DNA from: Betaproteobacteria bacterium
GTDB taxonomy: Bacteria; Pseudomonadota; Gammaproteobacteria; Burkholderiales; Rhodocyclaceae
Reading direction: 5' to 3'
Length of the DNA stretch: 64,000 bases
Assembly: GCA_020621405.1 (NCBI GenBank)
Contig: JAHRYN010000003.1
Coordinates: 194,808-258,807 of the forward strand
A program made the position numbers and the translations under genes. The stretch's first letter is position 1; every line of letters starts with the position of its first letter. The notes under the pieces are model-generated. The model searched no databases and was not told the origin of the DNA. It saw nothing but the letters and a program-made list of their open reading frames with translations. This document shows, piece by piece, positions 44,022 to 52,371 of the stretch.

Positions 44022-45142
44022 TCGAACTGCGTTTCCGCAAGCGGCTCGGCGCGCTCGGGCTCGACGTCGATGTCGAGCTGCCATCGCAGGGCATCAGCGC
44101 GCTGTTCGGCCGCAGCGGCGCCGGCAAGACCTCGCTGGTCAACGCAGTAGCCGGCATCATTTCGCCGGACGACGGCATCATCCGCGTCGGCGACCGGGTG
44201 TTCTTCGATCGTGCGCGCGGCATCGACCTGCCGCTGGAACAGCGCGGCATCGGCTACGTATTCCAGGACGCCCGCCTGTTCCCACACCTCAATGTCGCCG
44301 GCAACCTGCGCTACGGCCTGAAGCGCGCCCGCGGCACGCAGGCAGTTGATTGGACCGGCGTGATCGACGTGCTCGGCCTCGCCCATCTGCTCGACCGCCG
44401 GCCGCACCACCTGTCCGGCGGCGAACGGCAGCGCGTCGCGCTCGGCCGCGCACTGCTGCGCCAGCCGGCACTGCTGCTGATGGACGAACCGCTCGCTTCG
44501 CTCGACGCGCCGCGCAAGGCCGAGGTACTGCCCTACATTGAGCGCCTGGCGCATGAATTCGAACTGCCGGTGCTGTACGTCAGCCACTCGATCGACGAAG
44601 TGACGCGCCTGGCCCGCCATCTGGTCATTGTCAGCGAGGGGCGCACAGTGGCCAGCGGCGAACTGGCCCACATCATGTCGCTGCCCGAACATTCGCCGCT
44701 GGTCGGCCGCTACGAGGCCGGTTCGGTGATCGACTGCGCGGTGGCACAGCATGACGATCATTACGGCATGACCACGCTGCGCTTCGCCGACGGGCAGATC
44801 CGGGTACCGCGCGTCGATCTGGCAGCCGGCACCCCGGTGCGCGTGCGCATCCGTGCGCGCGATGTGGCGCTCGCGCTGACGCAGCCGGTGGACGTCAGCA
44901 TCACCAACCAGCTGGCCGGACACGTGCTGTCGATGACGCCGCGCGAAGGTCCCTACGTGGATGTCGCTGTCGATCTGGGTTCGACCTCGATACGCGCGCT
45001 GATCACGCGCGAATCCTGTGACCGCCTGCAGCTCGCGATCGGCATGCGCGTCTGGGCAATGGTGAAGTCGGTCGCGCTCGACAGCCGCAGCGTCGGGTTC
45101 GCGCGCCAGGCGCGACCGAAGCCCGATGCGGCCGCCGGCTGA
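44018..45142 (+). CDS. modC: Molybdate ABC transporter ATP-binding protein
   Basis: A 374-residue ABC ATPase with a GTG start at 44018 that overlaps modB (GTGA). Walker A is FGRSGAGKTSLVN, the signature HLSGGERQRVALGRALL, Walker B LLLMDEPLASLDAP, and the switch His is in YVSHSIDEV. Residues from ~230 include the TOBE (molybdopterin-binding-like) domain, e.g. ITNQLAGHVLSMTPREGPYV, that senses intracellular oxyanion. Length and order are standard for ModC. Confidence 0.97.
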   Translation: MIELRFRKRLGALGLDVDVELPSQGISALFGRSGAGKTSLVNAVAGIISPDDGIIRVGDRVFFDRARGIDLPLEQRGIGYVFQDARLFPHLNVAGNLRYGLKRARGTQAVDWTGVIDVLGLAHLLDRRPHHLSGGERQRVALGRALLRQPALLLMDEPLASLDAPRKAEVLPYIERLAHEFELPVLYVSHSIDEVTRLARHLVIVSEGRTVASGELAHIMSLPEHSPLVGRYEAGSVIDCAVAQHDDHYGMTTLRFADGQIRVPRVDLAAGTPVRVRIRARDVALALTQPVDVSITNQLAGHVLSMTPREGPYVDVAVDLGSTSIRALITRESCDRLQLAIGMRVWAMVKSVALDSRSVGFARQARPKPDAAAG

Positions 45143-45165
45143 TCTCGGCGACCTGATTCCCTCGT

Positions 45166-45858
45166 TCAGCCGTGCCCTGCTCCGGCAAGCGCCGGCTCAC
45201 GGTTCAGCCCTTCGAACAGGATGTTGTTCTCCAGGTGGATGTGCTCCATCAGGTCCTCGCGCAACGCGCTCAGGCCGAGATAGAGCGCGCGCCAGGTGTT
45301 GCAGGCACCGCGCGGCAGCGTGATGTCGTGCGTCAGCGCCTCGAGCGTCACAAGCGCCTCGCCGTGCTGGTCATGCTCATGCCGCATCACCTCGAGCGGC
45401 CCTTGCAACTCGGCTATATAACCCTGCGACAGCGCAGGAAACAGTACCTGCTCCTCCTTTTCCATGTGACTTTCGAGTTCCTGCCGCATCAGTATCAGGT
45501 GATCGGCCAGACCGATCGGGCAGTCGGCGCGGTCGCCATGCACCTGCTCGACGCGCTGGGCGAGGCGGATCAGTTCCGGCAGCTGTTCGCGATGACGCTC
45601 ATGGAAGCGATACAGGATGTAGGCGATCAGGTCGGCGGCCGTCGCCGCACGCCAGTCGCGCCCCTCGCCAACCACCTCCGCCTGTATGGCTTCGAGCCGG
45701 TCGGCGATCTGCTGCGCATCGATGCCCCGCTGTTCGGCTGCTTCGCGCAGGCTGTGCTTGCCACCGCAGCAGAAGTCGAGCTTGTGCTCATGAAACACCT
45801 GCGTGGCACCGGGAATGCTGCGCGCCAGCGCACCGAGGGATTGATCAAGCAACGTCAT
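45166..45858 (-). CDS. ytfE: Iron-sulfur cluster repair di-iron protein (RIC/YtfE/ScdA)
   Basis: A 230-residue RIC protein from the ATG at 45858. An N-terminal ScdA-type domain with FHEHKLDFCCGGKHSLREAA is followed by a hemerythrin-like four-helix bundle. Its iron-binding His/Glu residues are visible in RFHERHREQL, LESHMEKEEQVLFP, MRHEHDQHGEAL and HIHLENNILFEG. RIC repairs Fe-S clusters damaged by nitric oxide or peroxide and supplies iron. It is divergent from norR and preceded by a sigma-54 promoter and NorR-type sites. Confidence 0.96.
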   Translation of the reverse strand: MTLLDQSLGALARSIPGATQVFHEHKLDFCCGGKHSLREAAEQRGIDAQQIADRLEAIQAEVVGEGRDWRAATAADLIAYILYRFHERHREQLPELIRLAQRVEQVHGDRADCPIGLADHLILMRQELESHMEKEEQVLFPALSQGYIAELQGPLEVMRHEHDQHGEALVTLEALTHDITLPRGACNTWRALYLGLSALREDLMEHIHLENNILFEGLNREPALAGAGHG

Positions 45859-45896
45859 GTTCGGGTTCCTTGCCAGATGAAGACCCGAAGTACTTT

Positions 45897-45911
45897 GCAA
45901 GGACGATGCCA
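45897..45911 (-). promoter_or_regulatory. Sigma-54 promoter of ytfE
   Basis: Read on the minus strand: TGGCATC-GTCC-TTGC, matching the -24/-12 consensus TGGCACG-N4-TTGC with one or two differences. The GG and GC dinucleotides and their spacing are exact. Transcription would start near 45886, ~28 nt before the ytfE ATG. Confidence 0.8.
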
Positions 45912-45953
45912 GCGGATATACCCGAATTAAATCAGCCACCTGAGAAAATAAAA

Positions 45954-45964
45954 GTATTTTTAAC
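45954..45964. promoter_or_regulatory. NorR-type enhancer site 1
   Basis: GT-ATTTTTA-AC fits the NorR consensus GT-N7-AC with an AT-rich centre; ~73 bp upstream of the predicted ytfE start site. Confidence 0.7.
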
Positions 45965-45977
45965 CATCGAAAAAAAG

Positions 45978-45988
45978 GTCAAAAAAAC
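45978..45988. promoter_or_regulatory. NorR-type enhancer site 2
   Basis: GT-CAAAAAA-AC fits GT-N7-AC, centre AT-rich, 24 bp from site 1 (just over two helical turns). Confidence 0.7.
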
Positions 45989-45997
45989 CTTACAAAG

Positions 45998-46008
45998 GTA
46001 CTATCTAC
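45998..46008. promoter_or_regulatory. NorR-type enhancer site 3
   Basis: GT-ACTATCT-AC fits GT-N7-AC, 20 bp from site 2 and only four bases before the norR ATG, so binding here should also repress norR. Confidence 0.65.
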
Positions 46009-46011
46009 ACG

Positions 46012-47580
46012 ATGGAATCCTCATTTCTCGCCGATCTGGCGGTCGACCTGCCGCACGCCGTACGTCTGCAGCGGCTGGTGTCCAGCCTGCGCACCCATTT
46101 CCGCTGTGGCGCGGTGGCGCTGCTGCAGCTGGAGGAAGACAGCCTGCGCCCGCTGGCGGTGGACGGTCTGGTGCGCGAAACGCTGGGCCGGCGTTTCGTC
46201 GTCAGCCAGCATCCACGGCTGTCGGCGATCCTGTCGCGACGCGACATCACGTCGTTCGATCACGACAGCGCACTGCCCGACCCGTACGACGGCCTGCTCG
46301 ACGCGCGGGTCGGCGAACCGCTGCCGGTGCACGACTGCATGGGCATCAGCCTGCATGTCGAGGATCAGCCCTGGGGCGTGCTGACGCTGGATGCCTTGCA
46401 GACCGGCACCTTCACCGCCCGGGCACGCGGCGACCTGCGCCGGCTCGCGCTGCTGGTCGAGGCGGCCATCCGGGTCACGCGGCTGGAGCAGGAAATCCAC
46501 GCCATGCGGATGTCGCGCAGCGTCGCCGGCGATCCGGCCGGCCCGCGCACAACGGCGGCCGACGACACCGACATCGTCGGCCGGAGCGACATCATCCAGC
46601 GCCTGCTGCATGAACTGAAGGTGGTCGCAGATTCCGAACTGCCGGTGCTGCTGCTGGGCGAAACCGGCGTCGGCAAGGAACTGTTCGCCCGCCATGTGCA
46701 TCGGCATTCGCGCCGCGCGACGCAACCCCTGGTCCATGTGAATTGCGCAGCACTGCCGGAATCACTGGCCGAAAGCGAGCTGTTCGGACATGCCAAGGGC
46801 GCCTTTTCGGGTGCGACGACCGATCGCGCCGGCCGCTTCGAGGCGGCAGACGGCGGCACGCTCTTCCTCGACGAAGTCGGCGAACTGCCGCTGCCGGTGC
46901 AGGCCAAGCTGCTGCGCGCATTGCAGGACGGAGAAATACAGCGGCTCGGCGCCGACCGCCCCAGACATGTCGACGTGCGCGTGATCGCGGCAACCAACCG
47001 CAATCTGCGTGACGGTGTGCGCGATGGCGCCTTCCGTGCCGACCTCTACCATCGCCTGTCGGTCTATCCGGTACCGATTCCGCCACTGCGCGAACGTGGC
47101 GCCGACGTGCTGGTGCTGGCCGGACGCTTTCTCGAACTGAACCGAGCCCGCCTGGGCCTGCGCAGTCTGCGCCTGTCGCCGGAAGCCGAGGACGCCCTGT
47201 GCCGCTACGCCTGGCCGGGCAATGTGCGAGAGCTGGAGCATGTAATCAGCCGCGCCGCGCTGAAGGCGGTGAGCCGCGGCGCGGCGCGCACCGACATCGT
47301 CACGCTGCCGCCGGCATTGCTCGATCTCGACAGCACCGGCACGCCGGCGCCCGGCGACGACACGCGCCCCGTGGCCGGTGACAGCGCACCCGCCACCACC
47401 GCACTGCACCTGCGCGATGCCGTCGACGCGGTGCAGCGCCAGCAGATACGCCAGGCACTGGACGACTGCCGGCAGAACTGGGCGGAAGCGGCACGCCGGC
47501 TGGACGTGGACCCGAGCAATCTGCGCAAGCTGGCGCGCCGGCTGGGCCTGACCCGGGAGCGCGACACCGGCGAAGGATGA
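46012..47580 (+). CDS. norR: Nitric oxide-responsive sigma-54 activator NorR
   Basis: A 522-residue enhancer-binding protein. Residues 1-~170 are a GAF domain that in NorR binds nitric oxide at a non-haem iron. The AAA+ domain has Walker A GETGVGKELFARH, a GAFSGA loop (GHAKGAFSGATTDR, against the usual GAFTGA), Walker B LFLDEVGELPLP and the VRVIAATNRNLRDGV and FRADLYHRLSVYPV motifs. The C-terminal Fis-type HTH is NWAEAARRLDVDPSNLRKLA. Divergence from ytfE and the three GT-N7-AC sites strongly support NorR. No nitric-oxide reductase gene is adjacent. Confidence 0.93.
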   Translation: MESSFLADLAVDLPHAVRLQRLVSSLRTHFRCGAVALLQLEEDSLRPLAVDGLVRETLGRRFVVSQHPRLSAILSRRDITSFDHDSALPDPYDGLLDARVGEPLPVHDCMGISLHVEDQPWGVLTLDALQTGTFTARARGDLRRLALLVEAAIRVTRLEQEIHAMRMSRSVAGDPAGPRTTAADDTDIVGRSDIIQRLLHELKVVADSELPVLLLGETGVGKELFARHVHRHSRRATQPLVHVNCAALPESLAESELFGHAKGAFSGATTDRAGRFEAADGGTLFLDEVGELPLPVQAKLLRALQDGEIQRLGADRPRHVDVRVIAATNRNLRDGVRDGAFRADLYHRLSVYPVPIPPLRERGADVLVLAGRFLELNRARLGLRSLRLSPEAEDALCRYAWPGNVRELEHVISRAALKAVSRGAARTDIVTLPPALLDLDSTGTPAPGDDTRPVAGDSAPATTALHLRDAVDAVQRQQIRQALDDCRQNWAEAARRLDVDPSNLRKLARRLGLTRERDTGEG

Positions 47581-47741
47581 CGCGTACCATGCACTGGAAT
47601 GGGGCATGGCAACAGCCCGACGGCCCGTGCCAAATGCGCCTGCTGCCGAAAAACCACCGAAAAGCCCGTATCCCGATGCGCACGCTAATTGCTTAGACCC
47701 CAGCAGGGCGCCATCCGGGCCCGAGTCCCAGGGAGTCTTCC

Positions 47742-50700
47742 GTGTCCATCCACGTCGCGCTGAATCACGTCACCCATTACCGCTACGACCGTCCGGTGAT
47801 GCTGAGCCCGCAGGTCGTGCGCCTGCGCCCTGCACCGCACACGCGCACGCCCGTCCTGTCGTATTCGCTGCGTGCCACGCCGGGCGGGCATTTCATCAAT
47901 TGGCAGCAGGATCCGCAGGCCAACTATCTGGCCCGGCTGGTATTTCCGGAACCGACGCGCGAACTGCGCATCGAGATCGATCTGGTGGCCGAAATGTCGG
48001 TCATCAATCCATTCGACTTCTTCCTCGAGCCGGAAGCCGAGAAGATCCCTTTCACCTACACGTTCAGCCAGAAGCACGAGCTCTTCCCCTATCTGGTGAA
48101 GCTGCCGCTCGATCACAACAAGGCGCCGCGCTTTGCCCGCTGGGTCGACAACGCGCGCGCGCTGTGCACGGGCGGCAAGGCGAGCGTCGACTATCTGGTC
48201 GCACTGAACCAGCAGCTGCAGCAGGACATCCGCTACCTGATCCGGATGGAACCCGGCGTGCAGACGCCGGAAGAGACGCTGCAGAAAGGCAGCGGCTCAT
48301 GCCGGGATTCGGCCTGGGTCATGGTGCAGGTGCTGCGCCATCTCGGTCTGGCGGCACGCTTCGTGTCCGGCTACCTGATCCAGCTGACCGCGGACGTGAA
48401 ATCGCTGGACGGCCCGAGCGGCCCGGAAAAGGACTTCACCGATCTGCATGCCTGGTGCGAGGTGTATCTGCCAGGCGCCGGCTGGATCGGCCTGGACCCG
48501 ACTTCAGGCCTGTTCGCCGGCGAGGGCCACATTCCGCTGGCCTGCTCGCCCGAACCGTCGTCGGCGGCACCGATCACCGGCCTGACCGAAAAGTGCGAAA
48601 CCGAATTCAAACACCACATGAAGGTGGAGCGCATCTGGGAAGCGCCGCGCGTCACCAAACCCTATGCCGACGACGCCTGGTCGCGCATCGAGGCACTCGG
48701 GCACCACATCGACGTCGATCTGCGGCAGCACGACGTCCGGCTGACGATGGGTGGCGAACCGACCTTCGTGTCGGTCGATGACCGCGATGGCGACGAGTGG
48801 AACACCACCGCCGATTCGCCGCCGGACAAGCCGGTCAAGCGTCTGCTCGGCACCGAGTTGCTGGCGAAGTTGAAGGCACGCTACGCGCCCGGTGGCCTGC
48901 TGCACTACGGCCAGGGCAAGTGGTATCCGGGCGAGCAGCTGCCGCGCTGGTCACTCAGCTGCTTCTGGCGGCGCGACGGCGAACCGGTCTGGACGCGGCC
49001 CGAACTGTTCGCCGACGAGTCGGTGCACTACGCACTGACCGACGCCGACAGCGCACGCTTTCTGGACGCGCTGGCCACCCGGCTGGCAGTCGACGCGAAA
49101 TACGTATTCCCGGCCTTCGAGGACGTCTGGTACTACCTGTGGCGCGAGCGCAAGCTGCCGGTGAACGTCGATCCGTTCGATGCCCGTCTCGACGATGCGC
49201 TGGAGCGCGAACGCATGCGCCGGCTGTTCGACACCGGACTGGACAGCGTGGTCGGCCACATCCTGCCGCTGGCGCGCACACCGTCCGGCAAGGCCTGGCA
49301 GAGCGGCCAGTGGTTCCTGCGCGCAGAGCGCTGCTACCTGATACCGGGCGACTCGCCGATGGGCTATCGGCTGCCGCTCGATTCGCAGCCCTGGGTGTCG
49401 GAGACCGACTACCCGTGGGTGCACGCACCGGACCCGATGCAGCAGGAAGTGCCGCTCAAGCCCTGGCGCGAAATTTCGTGGCGCATGCAGACGCCGCTGG
49501 ACGAGCTGCGGAGTTCGGTCGACCCCGGCCATGAAACCGATCGAACGGCCCCGGCCGATCGCCCGCCCCAGCCCTTCGAGTCGGCTGGCTGGATCACACG
49601 CACGGCGCTGTGCGCCCAGGTACGCAACGGCATCCTGTACCTGTTCATGCCGCCGCTGCCGACGCTCGATGACTACCTCGAACTGGTCAGCGCTATCGAG
49701 GACACGGCCGCCGACTGCGGTTTGCCGGTCGTGCTCGAAGGCTACGAGCCACCGCGCGACGCACGGCTGGAGGTGCTGCGCATCACGCCCGACCCCGGCG
49801 TGCTGGAAGTCAACATCCAGCCCAGCCACTCATGGGACGACATGGTGGCCGGCACCACCTTCCTGTACGAAGCCGCGCACGAGTGCCGGCTCGGTACCGA
49901 GAAGTTCATGATCGACGGCCGTCACAGCGGCACCGGCGGTGGCAACCACTTCGTGCTGGGCGGTGCCACGGTGGCCGATTCGCCCTTCCTGCGCCGGCCC
50001 GACCTGCTGCGCAGCATGATCAGCTACTGGCACAACCACCCGTCGCTGTCCTACCTGTTTTCCGGCCTGTTCATCGGCCCGACCAGCCAGGCACCGCGCA
50101 TCGACGAGGCGCGCAACGACGCGGTCTACGAGATGGAGATCGCGCTGGCCGAGATCGAGCGGCGCAGCCAGGACACCGGCTACACGCCGCCCTGGCTGAT
50201 AGACCGCATCCTGCGCAACCTGCTGGTCGACGCCACCGGCAACACGCACCGCGCAGAGTTCTGCATCGACAAGCTGTTCTCGCCCGACGGTTCGACCGGG
50301 CGGCTCGGCCTGCTGGAAATGCGCGGCTTCGAAATGCCGCCGCATGCGCGCATGAGCCTGACCCAGCAACTGCTGCTGCGCTCACTGATCGCCCGTTTCT
50401 GGCAGGAACCGTACTCGCCACCACGGCTCAAGCGCTGGGGCACCGAACTGCACGACCGCTTCATGCTGCCGCACTTCGTCTGGGAGGACATGCGCGACGT
50501 GGTCGATGAACTGCGCGCCTTCGGCTATCCGATGGAGCTGGACTGGTTTGCGCCGCACTTCGAGTTCCGCTTCCCGCGCATCGGCGAGTACGTGGCCAAC
50601 AACGTGCGGATCGAACTACGCAGCGCGCTCGAACCCTGGCATGTGCTCGGCGAGGAAGGGTCGGCGGGCGGCACAGTGCGCTACGTCGATTCCTCGGTGG

Positions 50701-51107
50701 AACGGCTGCAGGTCAAGGTGCACGGCCTGGTCGACGACCGGCACGTACTGGCGGTCAATGGCCGCCGGGTACCGCTGGCACCGACCGGCCGGATCGGCGA
50801 ATTCGTCGCCGGCGTGCGTTACCGGGCCTGGCAACCGTCGAACTGCCTGCACCCGATGATCGCGCCGCATGCACCGCTGACCTTCGATCTGGTCGACGAC
50901 TGGATGAAGCGCTCGATGGGCGGTTGCCAGTACCACGTGGCGCATCCGGGCGGACGCAACCACGAAACCTTCCCGGTCAATTCCTACGAGGCGGAAGGAC
51001 GCCGGCTGGCCCGCTTCTTCGCGATGGGCCACACGCCGGGGCATGTGTCGCCACCGCCGGAAGAGCGCAATCCGAACTTCCCATTCACGCTCGACCTGCG
51101 GCGCTAG
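47742..51107 (+). CDS. Transglutaminase-like / DUF2126 fusion protein
   Basis: A 1121-residue cytoplasmic protein with a GTG start at 47742 (AGGGAG upstream). Residues ~1-300 are a bacterial transglutaminase N domain and a transglutaminase-like core. The triad lies in GSGSCRDSAWVMVQ (Cys), FTDLHAWCEVYLPG (His) and GLDPTSGLFA (Asp). Residues ~310-1121 are the DUF2126 region, beginning with DVRLTMGGEPTFVSVDDRDG. In many proteobacteria this fusion lies beside an alpha-E protein, a circularly permuted ATP-grasp enzyme and a second transglutaminase, a module thought to make or cut a peptide. None of these partners is adjacent here. Function unknown. Confidence 0.88.
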   Translation: MSIHVALNHVTHYRYDRPVMLSPQVVRLRPAPHTRTPVLSYSLRATPGGHFINWQQDPQANYLARLVFPEPTRELRIEIDLVAEMSVINPFDFFLEPEAEKIPFTYTFSQKHELFPYLVKLPLDHNKAPRFARWVDNARALCTGGKASVDYLVALNQQLQQDIRYLIRMEPGVQTPEETLQKGSGSCRDSAWVMVQVLRHLGLAARFVSGYLIQLTADVKSLDGPSGPEKDFTDLHAWCEVYLPGAGWIGLDPTSGLFAGEGHIPLACSPEPSSAAPITGLTEKCETEFKHHMKVERIWEAPRVTKPYADDAWSRIEALGHHIDVDLRQHDVRLTMGGEPTFVSVDDRDGDEWNTTADSPPDKPVKRLLGTELLAKLKARYAPGGLLHYGQGKWYPGEQLPRWSLSCFWRRDGEPVWTRPELFADESVHYALTDADSARFLDALATRLAVDAKYVFPAFEDVWYYLWRERKLPVNVDPFDARLDDALERERMRRLFDTGLDSVVGHILPLARTPSGKAWQSGQWFLRAERCYLIPGDSPMGYRLPLDSQPWVSETDYPWVHAPDPMQQEVPLKPWREISWRMQTPLDELRSSVDPGHETDRTAPADRPPQPFESAGWITRTALCAQVRNGILYLFMPPLPTLDDYLELVSAIEDTAADCGLPVVLEGYEPPRDARLEVLRITPDPGVLEVNIQPSHSWDDMVAGTTFLYEAAHECRLGTEKFMIDGRHSGTGGGNHFVLGGATVADSPFLRRPDLLRSMISYWHNHPSLSYLFSGLFIGPTSQAPRIDEARNDAVYEMEIALAEIERRSQDTGYTPPWLIDRILRNLLVDATGNTHRAEFCIDKLFSPDGSTGRLGLLEMRGFEMPPHARMSLTQQLLLRSLIARFWQEPYSPPRLKRWGTELHDRFMLPHFVWEDMRDVVDELRAFGYPMELDWFAPHFEFRFPRIGEYVANNVRIELRSALEPWHVLGEEGSAGGTVRYVDSSVERLQVKVHGLVDDRHVLAVNGRRVPLAPTGRIGEFVAGVRYRAWQPSNCLHPMIAPHAPLTFDLVDDWMKRSMGGCQYHVAHPGGRNHETFPVNSYEAEGRRLARFFAMGHTPGHVSPPPEERNPNFPFTLDLRR

Positions 51108-51149
51108 GGTCCGTCAGCCGGGGGCACCATATGGCGTCCCCGGCCGCGA

Positions 51150-52244
51150 TCAGGCGGCGTCCAGCGTCGGGTAGTCGGTATAGCCCTCGGCGGCGCCGCC
51201 GTACAGCAGGTTGGCGCGCAGCTCGTTGTAGCCGGCGTTCTCGCGCAGACGACGCACCAGATCCGGATTCGAAATGAAGGGCCGACCGAAGGCGACCGCA
51301 TCGGCCGCGCCCGACGACACGGCTTGCATCGCGCTCGCGCGGTCGTAGCCGTTGTTCACGATCCAGCCGCCCTTGAAACGGCGGCGCAGCGCCGCGTAGT
51401 CGATCGGCGGATTGACGCTGGCGGGCGCGCGTTCGCCACCGGTTTCGCCCTCGATCATGTGCACGAAGGCCAGGCCCAGCGGCGACAGCCGGTCGAGCAC
51501 ATGGCCGTGCAGCGCCTGCGGATCGCTGTCGAGCGGCGTATCGCAGAAGGTGGTCGCCGGCGACAGCCGTACGCCGGTGCGCGCGGCGCCGATCTCGGCA
51601 GCCACGGCCTGCATGACTTCGATCAGCAGCCGGGCGCGGTTCTCGATCGGACCACCGTAAGGCCCGCTGCGGTCGTTCACGCTGTCGCGCAGGAACTGGT
51701 CGAGCAGGTAGCTGTTGGCCGAATGCACCTCGACGCCGTCGAATCCGGCATCGATCGCGTTGCGCGCAGCCTGGCGGTAGTCGGCGATCAGGCCCGGCAG
51801 CTCGTCGTCACGCAGCGCGCGCGGAGCCGACACGTCGGCAAAGCCGTCACGGGTGAAGCACTGCGCGTTCGGACGGCGCGCCGTCGATGACACCGGCGAG
51901 GCACCGCCCGGCAGCAGCGAGGTGTGCGAAATGCGCCCGACGTGCCACAGCTGCAGGATGATGCGTCCGCCGGCGACATGCACGGCATCGGTCACCTGTC
52001 GCCAGCCGGCGACCTGCTGCGCCGAATGGATGCCCGGCGTGCCGAAATAGCCCTGTGCCATCGGACTGATCTGGGTCGCCTCGGCGATGATCAGACCGGC
52101 GCTGGCGCGCTGGCGGTAGTACTCGACGGTCAGCGGACCGGGAGCCAGGCCGTCGACCGCACGGTTGCGGGTCAGCGGCGCCATGACGATGCGGTTGGCG
52201 AGGTCCAGTTCACCCAGCCTGAGCGGGTCGAAAAGTGAAGTCAT
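51150..52244 (-). CDS. Alkene reductase (old yellow enzyme, NemA-like)
   Basis: A 364-residue FMN-dependent TIM-barrel oxidoreductase from the ATG at 52244 (AGGAG upstream). The N-terminal IVMAPLTRNRA, the substrate-binding GFDGVEVHSANSYLLDQFL (His and Asn), the conserved YGGPIENRARLLIE and the FMN phosphate site AFGRPFISNPDL are all present. It reduces activated C=C bonds with NAD(P)H and can also act on nitroesters or N-ethylmaleimide. Cellular substrate unknown. A 14-bp hairpin lies 32 bp upstream. Confidence 0.95.
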   Translation of the reverse strand: MTSLFDPLRLGELDLANRIVMAPLTRNRAVDGLAPGPLTVEYYRQRASAGLIIAEATQISPMAQGYFGTPGIHSAQQVAGWRQVTDAVHVAGGRIILQLWHVGRISHTSLLPGGASPVSSTARRPNAQCFTRDGFADVSAPRALRDDELPGLIADYRQAARNAIDAGFDGVEVHSANSYLLDQFLRDSVNDRSGPYGGPIENRARLLIEVMQAVAAEIGAARTGVRLSPATTFCDTPLDSDPQALHGHVLDRLSPLGLAFVHMIEGETGGERAPASVNPPIDYAALRRRFKGGWIVNNGYDRASAMQAVSSGAADAVAFGRPFISNPDLVRRLRENAGYNELRANLLYGGAAEGYTDYPTLDAA

Positions 52245-52275
52245 TCGTTTCTCCTGTAGTGCAGCCAAAGCAAGA

Positions 52276-52306
52276 ATGCCCGGCCGCGCACGGCGCGGCC
52301 GGGCAT
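52276..52306. terminator. Strong GC hairpin between sseA and the alkene reductase gene
   Basis: ATGCCCGGCCGCGC (52276-52289) pairs perfectly over 14 bp with GCGCGGCCGGGCAT (52293-52306) around ACG. On the minus strand it follows sseA and is succeeded by TTCTTG, so it is a weak-tailed terminator or a structure in the leader of the alkene reductase mRNA. Confidence 0.6.
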
Positions 52307-52371
52307 CGGAATCATTCAAGCACGATCTTGCCACGCGGCCGGCGTCGACCATTCCGGCCATCTGACGCAGG

